From Xanthomonas euvesicatoria pv. euvesicatoria (GTDB lineage Bacteria; Pseudomonadota; Gammaproteobacteria; Xanthomonadales; Xanthomonadaceae): 38,264 bases of DNA. Below, one piece after another: positions 35,701 through 38,264 of this stretch (position 1 is the stretch's first letter; each line of letters starts with the position of its first letter). The notes below the pieces were generated by a model. It searched no databases. It saw nothing but the letters and a program-made list of their open reading frames with translations, and was not told the DNA's origin. Position numbers and translations under genes: made by a program. The stretch covers positions 1 through 38,264 of the forward strand of contig NZ_JAJIUJ010000067.1 in the NCBI RefSeq assembly GCF_020880415.1, written 5' to 3'.

Positions 35701-37773
35701 ATGAAAGGGTTCTCCAAGCTGGCCTGGGGCGCGTTGGCGCTGCTGGCCGCGTTCTGCCTGGGTACCGTTGCGCTGCGGCGTGGCGAGCACATCAACGCGT
35801 TATGGATCGTGGTGGCAGCGGTGTCGATCTATCTGATCGCCTACCGGTTCTACAGCCTGTTCATCGCCGACAAGGTGATGCAGCTGGACATCACCCGCGC
35901 CACCCCGGCGGTCGCCAACAACGACGGCCTGGATTACGTGCCCACCAACAAGCACGTGCTGTTCGGCCATCACTTCGCCGCCATCGCCGGCGCCGGGCCG
36001 CTGGTCGGTCCGGTGCTCGCCGCACAGATGGGCTACCTGCCCGGCCTGCTGTGGCTGGTGGTGGGCGTGGTGTTCGCCGGTGCGGTGCAGGACTTCGTGG
36101 TGCTGTTCCTGTCCAGCCGTCGCAACGGCCGCTCGCTGGGCGATCTGGTGCGCGAGGAAATGGGCCAGGTGCCCGGCACCATCGCCCTGTTCGGCGCCTT
36201 CCTGATCATGATCATCATCCTGGCGGTGCTGGCGATGGTGGTGGTCAAGGCGCTAGCGGAAAGCCCATGGGGCATGTTCACCGTCATCGCCACAATGCCC
36301 ATCGCGATCATGATGGGCGTGTACATGCGCTACATCCGCGTCGGCAAGATCGGCGAGATCTCGGTGGTGGGGTTGATCCTGCTGCTGGGGGCGATCTGGC
36401 TGGGCGGCAAGGTGACGGCGGACCCGACCTGGGGCCCGGCCTTCACCTTCACCGCCAAGCAGATCACCTGGATGCTGATCGGCTACGGCTTCGTCGCCTC
36501 GGTGCTGCCGGTGTGGCTGCTGCTGGCACCGCGCGACTACCTGTCCACCTTCCTCAAGATCGGCACCATCCTGGCCCTGGCGATCGGCATCCTGGTTGTC
36601 ATGCCGGACCTGAAGATGCCGGCGCTCACGCAATTTGCCTCCACCGGCGATGGCCCGGTCTGGAAGGGCGGCATCTTCCCGTTCCTGTTCATCACCATTG
36701 CCTGCGGCGCGGTCTCCGGCTTCCATGCGTTGATCGCGTCCGGCACGACGCCCAAGCTGCTCGCCAACGAAGGCCACATGCGCTACATCGGCTACGGCGG
36801 CATGCTGATGGAATCGTTCGTGGCGATCATGGCGCTGGTGGCCGCGTCGATCATCGAGCCGGGCATCTACTTCGCCATGAACAGCCCCGCCTCGCTGGTG
36901 GGCACCGACACTGTCGCAGTGGCTGCCAAGATCAGCGAGTGGGGCTTCTCGATCACACCGCAGGTACTCGAGGCCACGGCACGCGATATCGGCGAGCACA
37001 GCATCCTGGCGCGCGCCGGCGGTGCCCCTACGCTGGCGGTGGGCATCGCGCAGATCCTGCACCAGTTGCTGCCGGGCGAAGACACCATGGCGTTCTGGTA
37101 TCACTTCGCCATCCTGTTCGAAGCCCTGTTCATCCTGACCGCGGTAGACGCCGGCACGCGCGCCGGCCGCTTCATGCTGCAGGACCTGCTGGGCAACTTC
37201 ATCCCGGCGTTGAAGAAGACCGAGTCGTGGACCGCCAACATCATCGCCACCGCCGGTTGCGTGGCGCTGTGGGGCTACCTGCTCTACACCGGCGTGATCG
37301 ATCCGTTCGGCGGCATCCAGACCTTGTGGCCGTTGTTCGGCATCTCCAACCAGATGCTGGCCGGGATCGCGTTGATGCTGGGTACGGTGGTGTTGTTCAA
37401 GATGAAGCGCGACCGCTACGCCTGGGTCACCATCGTGCCGGCGCTGTGGCTGTTGTTGTGCACCACGTACGCGGGGTTGATCAAGATCTTCGACAGCAAC
37501 CCGGCGCAGGGCTTCCTGGCGCAGGCGCACAAGTTCCAGGCGGCCATCGCCAGCAACACCATCACCGCGCCGGCCAAGACGGTGCCGCAGATGCAGCAGA
37601 TCGTCACCAATGCCTATGTCAACACCGGGCTGACCGTGCTGTTCCTGTTCGTGGTCGGCTCGATCCTGATCTATTCGATCAAGACGATCGTGGCAGCACG
37701 CCGCAACCCGCAGCGCACCGACCGCGAAACCCCGTACGTGGCGTTGCAGCCGCATCAGATGGCAGACCTGTAA
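35701..37773 (+). CDS. cstA: Carbon starvation protein CstA-family transporter
   Basis: Inner-membrane transporter of 690 residues, normal for the CstA/BtsT family, which move pyruvate or peptides. Family motifs near the N-terminus are [61 protein letters not shown] and [18 protein letters not shown]; about 16-18 membrane helices can be traced. [36 protein letters not shown] is the conserved central part. AGGGG lies 5 bases before the ATG. The gene overlaps its small partner by TAATG. CstA and the pyruvate transporter BtsT are hard to tell apart by eye, so the substrate is open. Confidence 0.95.
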   Translation: MKGFSKLAWGALALLAAFCLGTVALRRGEHINALWIVVAAVSIYLIAYRFYSLFIADKVMQLDITRATPAVANNDGLDYVPTNKHVLFGHHFAAIAGAGPLVGPVLAAQMGYLPGLLWLVVGVVFAGAVQDFVVLFLSSRRNGRSLGDLVREEMGQVPGTIALFGAFLIMIIILAVLAMVVVKALAESPWGMFTVIATMPIAIMMGVYMRYIRVGKIGEISVVGLILLLGAIWLGGKVTADPTWGPAFTFTAKQITWMLIGYGFVASVLPVWLLLAPRDYLSTFLKIGTILALAIGILVVMPDLKMPALTQFASTGDGPVWKGGIFPFLFITIACGAVSGFHALIASGTTPKLLANEGHMRYIGYGGMLMESFVAIMALVAASIIEPGIYFAMNSPASLVGTDTVAVAAKISEWGFSITPQVLEATARDIGEHSILARAGGAPTLAVGIAQILHQLLPGEDTMAFWYHFAILFEALFILTAVDAGTRAGRFMLQDLLGNFIPALKKTESWTANIIATAGCVALWGYLLYTGVIDPFGGIQTLWPLFGISNQMLAGIALMLGTVVLFKMKRDRYAWVTIVPALWLLLCTTYAGLIKIFDSNPAQGFLAQAHKFQAAIASNTITAPAKTVPQMQQIVTNAYVNTGLTVLFLFVVGSILIYSIKTIVAARRNPQRTDRETPYVALQPHQMADL

Positions 37774-37997
37774 TGGGCACGCAACTCGTCCTGGCCAGTC
37801 ACTATCAGGCGCATCGCCGCATTTGGCGGCGCCTGATCCAGACCGCGCGGCTGTGCTGCGGCATCCCCGACTACGACAACTACGTGCGCCACATGCTGGA
37901 AAAGCATCCCGATAAACCGGTGATGGACTACCCCGCCTTCTTCCGCGAGCGCCAGGATGCGCGCTATGGCGGCAAGAGTGGGTTTCGCTGTTGTTGA
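37773..37997 (+). CDS. YbdD/YjiX family small protein
   Basis: A 74-residue protein of the family that is nearly always encoded directly after CstA/BtsT transporters and has been shown to assist their activity in E. coli. The signature is [24 protein letters not shown], then [20 protein letters not shown]. The ATG overlaps the cstA stop codon (TAATG), which points to translational coupling. The N-terminus is extended by about 12 residues compared with the shortest members. GGFRCC at the end is slightly unusual. Confidence 0.92.
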   Translation: MGTQLVLASHYQAHRRIWRRLIQTARLCCGIPDYDNYVRHMLEKHPDKPVMDYPAFFRERQDARYGGKSGFRCC

Positions 37998-38048
37998 TCG
38001 GTGACGGTTGATTGCCTGGCCGGTCGTCGGCCGATCAAGAGGTAGAAC

Positions 38049-38084
38049 CGCAACAGGGCGCGATGCGAATCGCGCCCTGTTGCG
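38049..38084. terminator. Hairpin terminator after cstA operon
   Basis: A perfect 16-bp stem (38049-38064 with 38069-38084, core CAACAGGGCGCGAT) closes a GCGA tetraloop of the GNRA type. It starts 52 bp after the last stop codon of the cstA pair. TTGG follows, not a T-run, so it may act as a terminator and as a 3' end stabiliser. Confidence 0.7.
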
Positions 38085-38239
38085 TTGGCTCGACCGCAAC
38101 TCGATAAAACGAATCACGTAATGGCGCATTCGCTCGTCGCAGCGCCTGTCGATGTGATGGCCAATCGATCCGCAGCAAAAACCCAATCGACGCGTGCAGG
38201 AACCTGTTCGCGGCAGCGAGCTGCTTTCACCAGGCGTCA

Positions 38240-38262
38240 GTCAACTGTCTAGTGCGGTGTCC
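38240..38262 (+). repeat. 23-bp segment shared with 11900-11922, at the window edge
   Basis: Eighteen of 23 positions agree with the copy before mfd and the last 11 (GTGCGGTGTCC) are identical. It is cut by the end of the window, so it may be the start of a dispersed repeat or an insertion sequence end. The stretch from 38085 to here has no gene that I can support. Confidence 0.4.
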
Positions 38263-38264
38263 TC

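Noticed and set aside
37755..38186. A 143-codon minus-strand frame at the right end
   Set aside because: It overlaps the YbdD/YjiX gene and the strong hairpin, and has no ribosome site or family features.

Overview
The window looks like chromosomal DNA of a Xanthomonas-type gammaproteobacterium. GC content is high, gene density is high on both strands, and protein families and intergenic repeats are of the kind seen in xanthomonads (zur next to gltX, creBCD, a papain-like protease, GGGAATGG-type repeats, a 24-bp CTTCTCCC palindrome). I saw no tRNA, rRNA, CRISPR array or complete insertion sequence. Species was not determined.

Left part (1-7490). A leftward series reads, from its upstream end: creD, a small unknown gene, a GNAT acetyltransferase, a carbon-nitrogen hydrolase, a DUF3616 protein, gltX and the start of zur, which is cut by the window edge. 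Upstream of creD lie three 11-bp-spaced half-sites that resemble the CreB-binding tag. A secreted papain-type cysteine protease gene on the + strand sits between creD and creC.

Cre and housekeeping part (7550-15725). creC and creB (sensor kinase and response regulator) run leftward. rlmJ, a GNAT gene and mfd run rightward. rlmJ and mfd both have a -10-like box so close to the start codon that leaderless mRNAs are likely.

Chemosensory part (15961-24697). A sigma-28-like promoter precedes a compact operon: STAS protein, cheA, a poly-HAMP chemoreceptor, cheW, a REC-EAL protein, cheR, cheB. It has no cheY, cheZ or cheD. The only stand-alone output regulator is the REC-EAL protein, so the pathway probably changes cyclic-di-GMP level instead of, or in addition to, touching the flagellar switch. 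This is the most interesting system here.

Right part (24738-38264). Leftward genes encode a two-HKD phospholipase D/cardiolipin-synthase-like protein whose N-terminus looks frame-shifted at an A6 run, an M13 metallopeptidase lipoprotein, a small membrane protein and gpmA. Then come endonuclease V (+), a small secreted unknown (-), a gene-poor 741-bp stretch, a pirin (+), a second secreted unknown (+), an OsmC/pirin pair (-), and cstA with its small YbdD/YjiX partner (+), closed by a 16-bp GNRA-loop hairpin.
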